Assembly: GCA_024405115.1 (NCBI GenBank) | Contig: JAKSPD010000001.1 | Location: 1-64,000, forward strand | Reading direction: 5' to 3' | From: Lachnospiraceae bacterium | GTDB lineage: Bacteria; Bacillota; Clostridia; Lachnospirales; Lachnospiraceae | Length of the DNA stretch: 64,000 nt | Shown: positions 37,079 through 45,460 of the stretch, piece after piece | Position numbering within the stretch: the stretch's first letter is position 1 | Layout of the letters: each line of letters opens with the position of its first letter | Made by a program: the position numbers and the translations under genes | The notes under the pieces: generated by a model | Database searches by the model: none | What the model was told of the DNA's origin: nothing | The model's input: the letters and a program-made list of their open reading frames with translations, nothing else

Positions 37079-37192
37079 ATGATACCTCACCAACCGGAAC
37101 GTTCTCCCGCTCCGATATGATTTTACCGCTTTTGCCCTTTCTTTCCAACCAAAAGCCATGATTATTCATTTTTCACGTGGATAATATGATTG

Positions 37193-37222
37193 CAAAAAGA
37201 AAAGCGGGCATTAAAGCCCGCG
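37193..37222 (-). terminator. Terminator of the glmM-gntR-nagB operon
   Basis: Minus strand stem GCGGGC (37216-37221) with GCCCGC (37204-37209), loop TTTAAT, followed by TTTTCTTTTTG. It lies about 60 nt after the nagB stop and before the rhamnosidase gene. Confidence 0.85.
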
Positions 37223-37281
37223 ATTAGTGCTTTCATCCCGATCATTGAATTACCCGGGATTCCCGCTTTCTTTCCTGATTA

Positions 37282-38085
37282 TCAGCCTTCTATTCTCTCG
37301 CTCTTATAGATATCGAGGAAATACTTATATGTGTCAACTCTGAGTTCTCCGCATGCAAGCTCATCACATGCAATGTAAGCATTGTTATGCATGTTAAGTG
37401 CTGAAATGGTCCACATCTGGTTAAGGCCGCCCTCGACGCACTCCTTTAATGCCCTTGCCTTGTTATGTCCGCTGATGAGAAGGAGAACTTCCCTTGAATC
37501 CGTAACTGTTCCAACACCTACTGAAAGTGCCTTTGAAGGAACTAATTCAGGATCATTATTGAAGAATCTTGAATTGGCAATCTTTGTATCCTCTGTAAGG
37601 TCCCTTACTCCGGTTCTTGATGTAAGAGATGTGAAAGGCTCATTGAAAGCAATGTGTCCGTCAACGCCTGAACCGCCAAGGAAAAGATCAATTCCGCCGT
37701 AGTGAGCAATCTTTGCCTCGTAAGCAGCACACTCAGCCTCAAGGTCCTCTGCCATTCCGTTAAGGATGTTTACATTGCACTCGGGGATGTCAATATGATC
37801 AAAGAAATTGTCATGCATGAATGCCCAGTAGCTCTCATGATGTTCGTGAGGAAGGCCGACATATTCATCCATATTGAAGGTAACAACGTTCTTGAAGGAT
37901 ACCTTTCCTGCCTTGTTTGCTTCAATAAGTCTTCTGTAGACGCCTAATGGTGATGATCCTGTCGGAAGTCCGAGAACAAAGGGCTTCTCCGGGTTCTTGG
38001 CATTGTGGTCGTTAATGGCGTCCATGATGTGCTTTGCAGCCCACTCACACATGTTTTCATAGTCTTTCTGAATAATAACCTTCAT
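37282..38085 (-). CDS. nagB: Glucosamine-6-phosphate deaminase
   Basis: Converts glucosamine 6-phosphate to fructose 6-phosphate and ammonia. I start at ATG 38083-38085 behind AAAAGGAG, giving MKVIIQKDYENM (267 aa); the frame further upstream reaches into the gntR gene. LGLPTGSSPLGVYRR is the phosphate site, FNMDEYVGL carries the catalytic Asp, and GGSGVDGHIAFNEP the catalytic His. The regulator just upstream is the likely NagR-type repressor. Having glmM in the same transcript joins the anabolic and catabolic branches at glucosamine 6-phosphate. Confidence 0.95.
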   Translation of the reverse strand: MKVIIQKDYENMCEWAAKHIMDAINDHNAKNPEKPFVLGLPTGSSPLGVYRRLIEANKAGKVSFKNVVTFNMDEYVGLPHEHHESYWAFMHDNFFDHIDIPECNVNILNGMAEDLEAECAAYEAKIAHYGGIDLFLGGSGVDGHIAFNEPFTSLTSRTGVRDLTEDTKIANSRFFNNDPELVPSKALSVGVGTVTDSREVLLLISGHNKARALKECVEGGLNQMWTISALNMHNNAYIACDELACGELRVDTYKYFLDIYKSERIEG

Positions 38086-38107
38086 TTTAAAATCTCCTTT
38101 TAATTTT

Positions 38108-38818
38108 TTACACCCTGAAGGTGAAAATGTCTCCCCGTATCCACTGTTCTGAATTATGGAGGGGTCTTCCCTTCTGGTCATATATTACTTCCCGAAGAAA
38201 TATCAGCGGGGAGTTTTCCGGAACGTTAAGCCTTTTAGCCGTTAACGCATCCGGTAATTTCATTGATATTTCATGCTCTGCGGATTTAGGCTCCGCACCA
38301 TAGCCTCTTAACAGGTTGTAAAGCGAACCCTCAAGATCGCATTCCATAAGGTACGAATACGCAGGTGAAAAATGATTTTTTTCAAGCATTACAGGAACAT
38401 TGTCCGCAAGGCGCACCCTTAAGGTCTCAAGAACTTCTCCGGCTTTTCCTGTTCCCAGTTCCTCAAAGTCCATCCGGGAAGCCCTGACCATTTTTACATG
38501 AATGACCTTTGCGGAGGCCTTCATTCCCTTTTTTCTGCAAGACTCATAAAAACCTGATATTCCGCTCGTCTCGGTTATGACTCCGGGAGTGCCGACAAAG
38601 GTTCCCTTTCCCTGTCTTTTCTCCAGGACTCCCTCTGAGGTAAGAAGGGACACTGCCTTTCTTACTGTTATGCGGCTCACGCCAAACAGTTCACAAAGTT
38701 CCTCCTCATTCGGAATCCTATCTCCTGATGAAAGCCCTCTTTCATCTATAAGGTTTTTAATGCCGCGCACCACCTGCTCATAAAGAGGAGTACTTCCCTG
38801 CCTTAAGCCTTTTTTCAT
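38108..38818 (-). CDS. GntR family transcriptional regulator (UTRA domain, NagR/YvoA-like)
   Basis: One-domain-per-half regulator of 236 aa. The winged helix-turn-helix at residues 10-75 reads LYEQVVRGIKNLI and CELFGVSRITVRKA, with RQGKGTFV as the wing end. The C-terminal UTRA domain binds an effector, probably glucosamine 6-phosphate or N-acetylglucosamine 6-phosphate by comparison with YvoA. It overlaps glmM by ATGA and precedes nagB by 22 nt. It likely binds its own promoter; a tandem CGTTATATAT motif (40242-40261) upstream of glmM is a candidate site. Confidence 0.88.
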   Translation of the reverse strand: MKKGLRQGSTPLYEQVVRGIKNLIDERGLSSGDRIPNEEELCELFGVSRITVRKAVSLLTSEGVLEKRQGKGTFVGTPGVITETSGISGFYESCRKKGMKASAKVIHVKMVRASRMDFEELGTGKAGEVLETLRVRLADNVPVMLEKNHFSPAYSYLMECDLEGSLYNLLRGYGAEPKSAEHEISMKLPDALTAKRLNVPENSPLIFLREVIYDQKGRPLHNSEQWIRGDIFTFRV

Positions 38819-40176
38819 CTTACCTTCTGAAGATGCCCTGAAACACGCATTGCATCTATTATGCTGTCAACCATTTCGTTGCACTTTTCCTTTGTCCCGG
38901 ACTCAGCCATGACACGGAGAACAGGCTCTGTTCCTGATTTACGGAGAAGCACCCTTCCGTTATCCCCTAAAAGTTCAGTGCACTTTTCGACTGCCTTTTT
39001 CACGTTTTCGTCTTCAAGGGTGTCATCCTTGTCATCGACTTCCACGTTTTTAAGAACCTGTGGATACATCCTGCATCCGGCTGCCAGTGCTGAAAGCGGA
39101 AGTGACGTGTCAATCATCACCTGCATGAGCATGAGCGCGGTAATCATACCGTCACCCGTGTGAGCATACTTTCTGAAAATGATGTGTCCTGACTGCTCAC
39201 CGCCGATCATGTGATCGAATTCCTTCATGTTCTCATATACATAGCGGTCACCTACTGCCGTCTTTTCGTAACTGATTCCAATCTCATCGAGAGCCTTATA
39301 AAGTCCGAAGTTTGACATTACCGTGGTAACTACCGTATCAGAAGGAAGAAGTCCCTTCTTCTTCATCCACTTGGCGCAGATGTACATAATAACGTCACCG
39401 TTTACCTCTTCACCATTTTCGTCCACTGCAAGGCAGCGGTCCGCGTCACCGTCAAATGCAAATCCAACATCCACATGATTTTCCTTAACAAAAGCCTTCA
39501 GTGACTCAAGATGTGTGGATCCGCAGTGTGCATTGATGTTTGATCCGTCAGGGTCCGCATTGATGACGCAGGTCTTTGCGCCAAGCGCATCAAAAACCGC
39601 TCTTGCAATCATCCATGATGCACCGTTTGCACAGTCAAGTGCGATCTTATGCTTTTCAAAACTTCTTGAAGGTATTCCTGCAAGGTATCCGATGTAACGG
39701 TTTCTTCCTGAATAGAAGTCAACTGTTTTTCCTATCTCATTTCCGGATGCATCGGGAAGCTCTCCGATTTTCCCGTCAAGATAGCCCTCAAGTTCTGAAA
39801 GCATCTCATCATCCATCTTTTCGCCCTCATAATTCATGAGCTTGATTCCGTTATCATAGAACGGATTATGTGACGCTGAGATCATTACACCGCAGTCAAA
39901 TTCCTCTGTTCTTGTAATATAGCTCACGCATGGGGTAGTTGTTACATGAAGAAGATATGCATCAGATCCGGTTGAAGTTATACCTGCCGCCAGCGCATTT
40001 TCATACATGTATGAAGAACGCCTGGTATCTTTTCCGATGACGATTTTTGCCGGTTTTCCGTTATGTCGGTTTTTATAATACCAGCCGAGGAAACGCCCGG
40101 TCTTAAAAGCATGTTCTGCTCTTAAAACGACTCCTGCCTCTCCCCTGAATCCATCTGTTCCAAAATATTTACCCAT
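38815..40176 (-). CDS. glmM: Phosphoglucosamine mutase
   Basis: Makes glucosamine 1-phosphate for UDP-GlcNAc and so for peptidoglycan and surface glycan. The 453-aa protein begins GKYFGTDGFRGEAG and has phosphoserine loop MISASHNPFYDNG, metal loop AFDGDADRCLAVD, sugar loop GGEQSGHI and the C-terminal phosphate loop RKSGTEPVLRVM. These are GlmM-specific and distinguish it from the 501-aa mutase at 28274-29779. It is preceded by a strong promoter and is the first gene of the operon. Confidence 0.95.
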   Translation of the reverse strand: MGKYFGTDGFRGEAGVVLRAEHAFKTGRFLGWYYKNRHNGKPAKIVIGKDTRRSSYMYENALAAGITSTGSDAYLLHVTTTPCVSYITRTEEFDCGVMISASHNPFYDNGIKLMNYEGEKMDDEMLSELEGYLDGKIGELPDASGNEIGKTVDFYSGRNRYIGYLAGIPSRSFEKHKIALDCANGASWMIARAVFDALGAKTCVINADPDGSNINAHCGSTHLESLKAFVKENHVDVGFAFDGDADRCLAVDENGEEVNGDVIMYICAKWMKKKGLLPSDTVVTTVMSNFGLYKALDEIGISYEKTAVGDRYVYENMKEFDHMIGGEQSGHIIFRKYAHTGDGMITALMLMQVMIDTSLPLSALAAGCRMYPQVLKNVEVDDKDDTLEDENVKKAVEKCTELLGDNGRVLLRKSGTEPVLRVMAESGTKEKCNEMVDSIIDAMRVSGHLQKVR

Positions 40177-40208
40177 GGAAAGATTCCTTTCTTTGTCTTG
40201 TTACAGGA

Positions 40209-40261
40209 ATTATACAGCATATATCAGTTATGTCAACATAACGTTATATATCGTTATATAT
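40209..40261 (-). promoter_or_regulatory. glmM promoter with upstream tandem AT-rich motif
   Basis: Minus strand: a perfect TTGACA (40231-40236), 16-bp spacer and a perfect TATAAT (40209-40214). Directly upstream lie two adjacent perfect copies of a 10-bp motif (40242-40251 and 40252-40261, CGTTATATAT on the plus strand). The motif is a candidate operator, perhaps for the GntR protein of the operon. Confidence 0.75.
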
Positions 40262-40296
40262 AATAACAAATAAAACCGGTGCCAGGCACCGGTTTC
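40262..40296 (-). terminator. Terminator of htrA
   Basis: Minus strand stem AAACCGGTG (40287-40295) with CACCGGTTT (40273-40281), loop CCTGG, then TATTTGTTATT. It sits 18 nt after the htrA stop. Confidence 0.75.
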
Positions 40297-40313
40297 ACGT
40301 TAATTATCAGTTG

Positions 40314-41765
40314 TTATCTGTACTGTTCAAGGAACTTTCTGAAAAGATCATACATATCCTCAGTGCTCTCTTCCTGAGACTCGCTTTCCTTCGGTGCTTC
40401 AGTCTCTTCAGGCTTTGTTTCCTCTTCAGTCTTTCCTTCCTCTTTCTTTTCCTCTGCCTTCTTCGTTCCAAGCGTCACGGTAAAAGTCTTTTCCTCATAC
40501 TCACCGTTATTTATTCTCTGAACGGTGACATCCACCTTTGTTCCCGCCTCATAATACTTTACAAGGTTTGCAAGGGCCTGTGCGTTAGTGACTGTCTGCC
40601 CGTCAAACTTTGTCAGGATGTCATTCTTCTGAAGTCCCGCTTTCCTTGCAGGCGAATCCTCTATTGCATCCTCACCGTATCCGTCCATGAGCTCATCAGA
40701 GAAACCGACTATCATGACACCTGCAGGAATGTTGAGGGCAGCTGACTGCTGAGCCGTGATCGTATTCATGTAAACTCCGAGACGTCCCTGCTTTTCCTCG
40801 GGAATTTCAATCTTTGTCTTAGCAAATGACAGATTCTCGATGACCTCAATTGCCTTATAAATGGGAATTGAAAATCCTACACCCTCGACTTCTGTCTGGG
40901 CAAACTTTGCAACATTAATTGCAATAAGTTCTCCGTTATTATTAAGAAGTGCTCCGCCTGAATTGCCGGGGTTAATGGCCGCATCAGTCTGGATAAGATC
41001 TGAATACTTACTGTACCCGTCAGTGATTTCACGGTTGAGTGCTGAAATGACGCCTACTGTTACTGACTGGCCATAACCAAGTGCATTGCCGATGGCAATG
41101 ACTCCCTGACCGCATTTAAGGTCATCTTCCGTATGAAGCGTTGCAACCTTGATTTCCTTCTTTGTCTCATCCTTTATGTCAGTAAGCGGAATAGCGATGA
41201 CTGCAATGTCAATTTCCGGGTCACTTCCCTTTAAAAGTGCATTTACAGTTTCACCGTCGATGAAAGTCACGGCCAGTTCAGACGCATTCTCCACAACATG
41301 GTTGTTTGTGACGATGAGAAGCTCATCATCGGTTTCTGAAATGATGACTCCGCTTGCTGAAGCTGTCTGCTTCTTTTCAGTTACGGTTCCGTTACCATAG
41401 AAATAATCGTAAATGCTTCCGTAACCCATCTGCTTGATTATGGTCGTGTTAGTTATTGCAACGACCTCCGGCATTGAGGCCTCAACGATTCCTGATACAT
41501 CAATTGCTACATATGCGGTATCCGGGAGGGGTTCAGCCCTTTCAATGGTGTTGCCTGTGTTTTCCTCGGAAAATACCTTAGCTGATTTTGTTATCTTTGC
41601 CTCAGGAACTGCAGCCTGTGTGACTGAAGCTGCTTCGGTTGGTATTTCAGCTACTGATTCATTTCCTGAAAACTTATTTCCGACATACTGCACTCCCAGT
41701 ATGGTTCCGCCTGCAAGCACTCCGAAAAGCAGGGCTGCAAGTACTATTCCAAATATCTTTTTCAT
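40314..41765 (-). CDS. htrA: Membrane-anchored HtrA/DegP-type serine protease with PDZ domain
   Basis: Quality-control protease at the outer face of the membrane. The 483-aa protein has an uncleaved-looking N-terminal anchor (residues 5-28) and a linker. The trypsin-like domain has His in TNNHVV near 155, Asp in DIAVIAI near 188 and Ser in PGNSGGALL near 265. One PDZ domain (about 330-440) is followed by a Glu/Lys-rich tail of about 50 residues. AAGGAGG precedes the ATG. It is monocistronic, with its own terminator. An inverted repeat brackets the likely promoter (41799-41844), suggesting dedicated control. Confidence 0.93.
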   Translation of the reverse strand: MKKIFGIVLAALLFGVLAGGTILGVQYVGNKFSGNESVAEIPTEAASVTQAAVPEAKITKSAKVFSEENTGNTIERAEPLPDTAYVAIDVSGIVEASMPEVVAITNTTIIKQMGYGSIYDYFYGNGTVTEKKQTASASGVIISETDDELLIVTNNHVVENASELAVTFIDGETVNALLKGSDPEIDIAVIAIPLTDIKDETKKEIKVATLHTEDDLKCGQGVIAIGNALGYGQSVTVGVISALNREITDGYSKYSDLIQTDAAINPGNSGGALLNNNGELIAINVAKFAQTEVEGVGFSIPIYKAIEVIENLSFAKTKIEIPEEKQGRLGVYMNTITAQQSAALNIPAGVMIVGFSDELMDGYGEDAIEDSPARKAGLQKNDILTKFDGQTVTNAQALANLVKYYEAGTKVDVTVQRINNGEYEEKTFTVTLGTKKAEEKKEEGKTEEETKPEETEAPKESESQEESTEDMYDLFRKFLEQYR

Positions 41766-41798
41766 ATGTGATTCCTCCTTAAAGGTTGTTGTTTTTGC

Positions 41799-41844
41799 TT
41801 TTCACAAGTTTATTATAAATATAAATGTGATATATTTGTGAAAA
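41799..41844. promoter_or_regulatory. Inverted repeat around the htrA promoter
   Basis: TTTTCACAA (41799-41807) and TTGTGAAAA (41836-41844) are perfect inverted arms, 28 bp apart. A TATAAT on the minus strand (41812-41817) lies between them, and the distal arm contains a TTCACA that could act as -35, although 19 bp from the -10. A dimeric regulator site is likely; the protein is unknown. Confidence 0.5.
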
Positions 41845-41867
41845 CGTCTGTGAACTTTTGGACACAA

Positions 41868-41893
41868 TTAAGGACCCGTTTCCGGGTCCTTAA
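41868..41893. terminator. Hairpin after the LCP gene
   Basis: TTAAGGACCCG (41868-41878) pairs perfectly with CGGGTCCTTAA (41883-41893), loop TTTC. It follows the LCP stop by a few nucleotides. On the minus strand the downstream T tract is poor, but the stem is strong, so it is probably a terminator or an mRNA 3' stabiliser. Confidence 0.6.
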
Positions 41894-41900
41894 AAACATA

Positions 41901-43898
41901 TTAACCTATTGGAGCACTGCCGGGGCTCATTCCGCCTTCAGGAGATCCGCCTCCGGGGCCTTCTGAAGCCCCGCCGTTATCCGGAACTCCGGGACCTGGT
42001 CCTACAGGTCCGGGATTAGTGGCAGGAGTATTTGCTGACTCACTTCCGGGTCCTCCAGTTCCTCCCGGCACGATTTCTCCGGGAGAGCTCCGGCTGCTTT
42101 CTGCCTCGGTTCCTCCGGGAACTAACGGAACATCTGTATTTTCTGTTGTCTCCTCTTCACCGGGTGCCAGCTGCTTTCTGGTTGTCTCAGCGGTAGGATC
42201 CACTCCGGGGCCGATAGGTCTTGTCCCCTCGGTTGGATTACCCGGGCCTCCCTCAGCAGAAACGGAAGTCCCTTCCACGTGACCCGGTCCGTCATTTTCT
42301 CCTTCTAAGTCATCGCCGTGGCTTGACTCTCCAGGGCCTTCCTCCTCATGCTCCGTAGTTTCGGGAATGATGGGATTTCCGTCCTCATCAGTCGGATAAA
42401 CGGTGTTTCCGTCCTCATCAGTCGGGTAGATTACATTTCCATCCTCATCGGTAGGAAGAATCTTGTTTCCGTCTTCATCAGTGGGATATACAAGGTTTCC
42501 GTCCTCATCAATGCCAATGGTGGGCTTTTCAATCACATTGCCGTCCTCGTCAGTCTCGCTTTCTTCTTCAGTCTTTGCCTTTGCTGTAGTTTCAGCCGCC
42601 TGTGTAGAAGGCTTAGGTGAAGAAATGAGTCCTCCGTCCGTACGTACAGATTCAACTACCTGTCCCTCTTTATAAACGTGTGATTTTTCCTTTATGGTTT
42701 CTGAATAATTGAGTACCGCTGTCGAAGGCTCATAATCATCATCGTCAAAAAGGAACTTGTGAAGGAATTTAACGTTTGACTCCAGAGTTGCGGGCACAAC
42801 CACATCACCTATTGAACTGATTCCTGAAGCACTTCTCTGCCACGGGAAACCGCCTGATTCCGTTATGTTGTACTTTGTTATGTTCTGTGCCATGTCAACT
42901 ATCGTATTGAAACCGATGTTTGTGGCCACTTCGGGGAAGCAGACTACCATTATGTTGTTGAGCACTGAGAAGTTTGCTTTCTTTGCCTTCTCAAAGCAGG
43001 CCTTGATGACCTTTTTCTGGCGTTCGGTACGTGCAAAGTCGTCATCCATAAGGCGGAGTCTTCCGTATGCAACTGCCTGAACTCCGTCAAGATGCTGTTC
43101 TCCAGTGCTTGTAAGCTGGTGCGAACCTATCTTTGTTACCTTTACTGTCTCAGTAATGAAGGCGTTGATGTAGTAAAGCTCAGCCTTTGAAATGTCGATA
43201 CCGTCAATGCCTCCCAGGATGTTAATTCCATCGGCAACGGCCTTCCAGTTGAATGTCACATAATTCTTTATGTTAAGGTCAAGGTTCTTATTCAGTGCTG
43301 CGAGTGCCTGTTCCGGTCCGCCTTCGGAATAAGCCTGATTAATCTTCCTGAAAGAGTTCTTCTCGTTAATGTTAAGGTAAGTGTCACGGAAGACGGAGCA
43401 GAGCCTGATTTCCCCGGTATCCTGATTAATGTTGGCAATGAGGATTACATCAGAGTTAAGTCCCTTTGAAACAAGGTCGCTGGCATTTCTTCCATCCACT
43501 CCGAATACTGCAAAAGTCCAGTATCCTTTTTCCATCTGCTCTTTCTTCGCAGCTGAAAGGTTCGGGTTTTCAATGTTACTCTCATTTACCTCGGGTCTTG
43601 TAATGAGGTTCCATGAACGAAGGAAATAACCATATGTAAGTATGGCCGCAAGTGTCACTATCTCAAGAAGGCTCCAGAGTATTATCTTCTTTACCCTGGA
43701 CTTCTTCTTTGTTTCCTTTTCCTTTTTTACGGCCTTACGGTCGATGGTAGTTGAAGCCGTGTTCAGCTCGCGTACCCTGACAGTACCTCTTTCCCTCCTG
43801 TTTCCGGAATCAGTTGAAGGTGCGGATGTGGAAGCACCTAAATCAAGGTCATCAAAAAGGTCATCATCGTTATTATTTCTATATCTGTTATCACTCAT
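41901..43898 (-). CDS. LytR-CpsA-Psr (LCP) family protein with repeat-rich tail
   Basis: LCP enzymes transfer undecaprenyl-linked glycans to peptidoglycan. I start at ATG 43896-43898, next to the sugar-transferase stop, giving MSDNRYRNNNDDD (665 aa). A cytoplasmic Asp/Ser-rich stretch precedes one TM helix (near 57-80). The LCP domain (about 110-370) has FGVDGRN, LNSDVILIANIN, SVFRDTYLNI and the Arg-rich DDDFARTERQKKVI. After it come six DEDGN-containing repeats (about 446-510), then 150 residues rich in Gly, Pro, Glu and Ser. The tail is unusual for LCP proteins and would lie outside the membrane. It is co-transcribed with the initiating sugar transferase, consistent with anchoring that glycan. 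Confidence 0.9.
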   Translation of the reverse strand: MSDNRYRNNNDDDLFDDLDLGASTSAPSTDSGNRRERGTVRVRELNTASTTIDRKAVKKEKETKKKSRVKKIILWSLLEIVTLAAILTYGYFLRSWNLITRPEVNESNIENPNLSAAKKEQMEKGYWTFAVFGVDGRNASDLVSKGLNSDVILIANINQDTGEIRLCSVFRDTYLNINEKNSFRKINQAYSEGGPEQALAALNKNLDLNIKNYVTFNWKAVADGINILGGIDGIDISKAELYYINAFITETVKVTKIGSHQLTSTGEQHLDGVQAVAYGRLRLMDDDFARTERQKKVIKACFEKAKKANFSVLNNIMVVCFPEVATNIGFNTIVDMAQNITKYNITESGGFPWQRSASGISSIGDVVVPATLESNVKFLHKFLFDDDDYEPSTAVLNYSETIKEKSHVYKEGQVVESVRTDGGLISSPKPSTQAAETTAKAKTEEESETDEDGNVIEKPTIGIDEDGNLVYPTDEDGNKILPTDEDGNVIYPTDEDGNTVYPTDEDGNPIIPETTEHEEEGPGESSHGDDLEGENDGPGHVEGTSVSAEGGPGNPTEGTRPIGPGVDPTAETTRKQLAPGEEETTENTDVPLVPGGTEAESSRSSPGEIVPGGTGGPGSESANTPATNPGPVGPGPGVPDNGGASEGPGGGSPEGGMSPGSAPIG
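42376..42555 (-). repeat. Coding 30-bp minisatellite (DEDGN repeats) in the LCP gene
   Basis: Five units at 30-bp spacing plus a more diverged sixth encode YPTDEDGNxI-type decapeptides. DNA differences between units are mostly synonymous or confined to the variable positions. The array could expand or contract by slippage without breaking the frame. Confidence 0.85.
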
Positions 43899-43899
43899 A

Positions 43900-45318
43900 T
43901 CAGTATGCGTTCTTAAAGCCCTTAAAGGCAGTTTCAAAAAGTATCTTTATGTCAAGACCCGCTGTCCAGTTTTCAATATAATAAAGATCGTATTCAATTC
44001 TCTTCTCTATGGAAGTGTCCCCACGATAGCCGTTTACCTGAGCCCACCCCGTCAGTCCCGGACGGACCTGGTGCTTGATCATGTAGCGTGGTATCTCTTC
44101 CTTGAATTTCTCAACAAACTGAGGCCGCTCAGGACGCGGTCCCACGAGGGACATATCGCCTTTCAGAATGTTATAGAACTGCGGCATTTCGTCAATATTG
44201 AGCTTTCTGATGAAACGCCCGACCTTTGTCACCCTTGGATCGTTCTTTACCGTCCATTTCGATGCCTCATCCTCAGGTGGCTGCACATACATGGAACGGA
44301 ATTTATACATACGGAATATCCTGTTATGAAGTCCCACTCTTTCCTGAGAGTAGAATATCGGTCCCGGGCTAGTGACCTTTATCGCCACCATTGTAAACAG
44401 CATGAGCGGTGAAAAAAATACCAGAAGCAGGGAGGAGCCTATTATGTCCGCTATCCTCTTAATCAGGGCGTTAAGCGGTTCCGTAAGGGGTACATGCCTT
44501 ATGTTTATTACCGGAAGCCCCTCAAGGTCTTCAGTGTACGGAATGGTCGGAAGTATCCTCTGATAATCCGGAACAAATTTTGTATGGACGCCTGACTTTT
44601 CACAGATTCCAACTACAGGCTTCAGAAGCTCATACTTGTCAAGGGGAAGCGTCACCGCAATCTCATCAAAATCATTGTTTGCAAGACAGTCTGCAAGCCC
44701 GTCAATCGAACCGATGACCTTCACATTTCTGTAAACATCACCGCAGTGTTTTGAATCAGAAAGAATTCCGAAAATCTTATAGCCCCAGTCAGGGTTCTGT
44801 ATGCACCGGTCTATGAATCCTTCAGCAGCAAGTGAATAGCCCACTAACAGGATGTTCTTCTGGTTATAGCCCGAAGCCCTTGCCCTTTTAAGAATCAGCC
44901 GGATGGCATTCCTGAAACCCGTTTCAAGGAATATGTTTATCCCGAAGAACGCAACGATCATCCTTGTGGAGAAGTTTCTGAAGTAAGGTCCCACGTTCGT
45001 GAAGTTCCTACCTGCAAACAGGATGAACGTTATGATCATGAGGCCGATGATGTTGGCCTTTGTTATATTAGCAAGTTCCGTTCGCCTTGACTGTGTCCTT
45101 TTGGGTACATAAAGTCCCAGGAATGAGTACAGCAAAAGATAACCGGGAACAATAATATACAGCGCGCTGAAATAGACATCGGGTGGAAGTGTTCCGGTGC
45201 CTGCCGCATTCCCCAGTCTGATTACGAGATACCATGCCAGTAAATATGCGGCGGCGATAACAGCCGCATCCAGTATCACATGGAGTACGTTGAATTTTCG
45301 CTGGTTGTTTCTAATCAT
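43900..45318 (-). CDS. Polyprenyl-phosphate sugar-1-phosphate transferase (WcaJ-type)
   Basis: Starts glycan assembly by moving a sugar 1-phosphate onto undecaprenyl phosphate. The 472-aa protein has four N-terminal TM helices, a CoA/Rossmann-like middle region (NILLVGYSLAAEGFI) and one further hydrophobic hairpin. The catalytic C-terminal domain has SPGPIFYSQERVGL, KFRSM, RKLNIDEMPQFYNILKGDMSLVGPRP in the conserved order, and RPGLTGWAQVNG. A TATAAT-type -10 lies at 45329-45334 on the minus strand. The LCP gene follows 1 nt after its stop. The sugar is unknown; glucose is the usual one for this subgroup. Confidence 0.93.
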   Translation of the reverse strand: MIRNNQRKFNVLHVILDAAVIAAAYLLAWYLVIRLGNAAGTGTLPPDVYFSALYIIVPGYLLLYSFLGLYVPKRTQSRRTELANITKANIIGLMIITFILFAGRNFTNVGPYFRNFSTRMIVAFFGINIFLETGFRNAIRLILKRARASGYNQKNILLVGYSLAAEGFIDRCIQNPDWGYKIFGILSDSKHCGDVYRNVKVIGSIDGLADCLANNDFDEIAVTLPLDKYELLKPVVGICEKSGVHTKFVPDYQRILPTIPYTEDLEGLPVINIRHVPLTEPLNALIKRIADIIGSSLLLVFFSPLMLFTMVAIKVTSPGPIFYSQERVGLHNRIFRMYKFRSMYVQPPEDEASKWTVKNDPRVTKVGRFIRKLNIDEMPQFYNILKGDMSLVGPRPERPQFVEKFKEEIPRYMIKHQVRPGLTGWAQVNGYRGDTSIEKRIEYDLYYIENWTAGLDIKILFETAFKGFKNAY

Positions 45319-45378
45319 ATCAAGCGTGATTATACAACACTAAGCGAAAGTAAACCATTTAATTATTCTTAAAATTAA

Positions 45379-45411
45379 CAAAAAACCGGGATGTGCTTCT
45401 GCACACCCCGA
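45379..45411 (-). terminator. Terminator of the large glycan operon
   Basis: Minus strand stem CGGGGTGTGC (45401-45410) with GCACATCCCG (45387-45396), loop AGAA, followed by GTTTTTTG. It lies about 50 nt after the stop of the papain-like protease gene. Confidence 0.85.
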
Positions 45412-45460
45412 TAATTCTTGATGTCAATTCATCTCATGTCAAATGCTTTTATTATACAGT

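Noticed and set aside
30035..37268. CCCGGGA-type sequences near both edges of the accessory block as attachment sites
   Set aside because: The left one (ATTCCCGGGAAT) lies inside the CapA coding sequence, the match is short, and no integrase or transposase is present.
41812..41842. TTCACA with TATAAT as a standard sigma-A promoter of htrA
   Set aside because: The spacer is 19 bp, longer than usual. I keep it only as part of the inverted-repeat observation.
42376..42555. Regular 30-bp repeats that look like a small CRISPR array
   Set aside because: The spacing has no variable spacers; all units are in frame in the LCP gene and encode DEDGN decapeptides. No cas genes are present.
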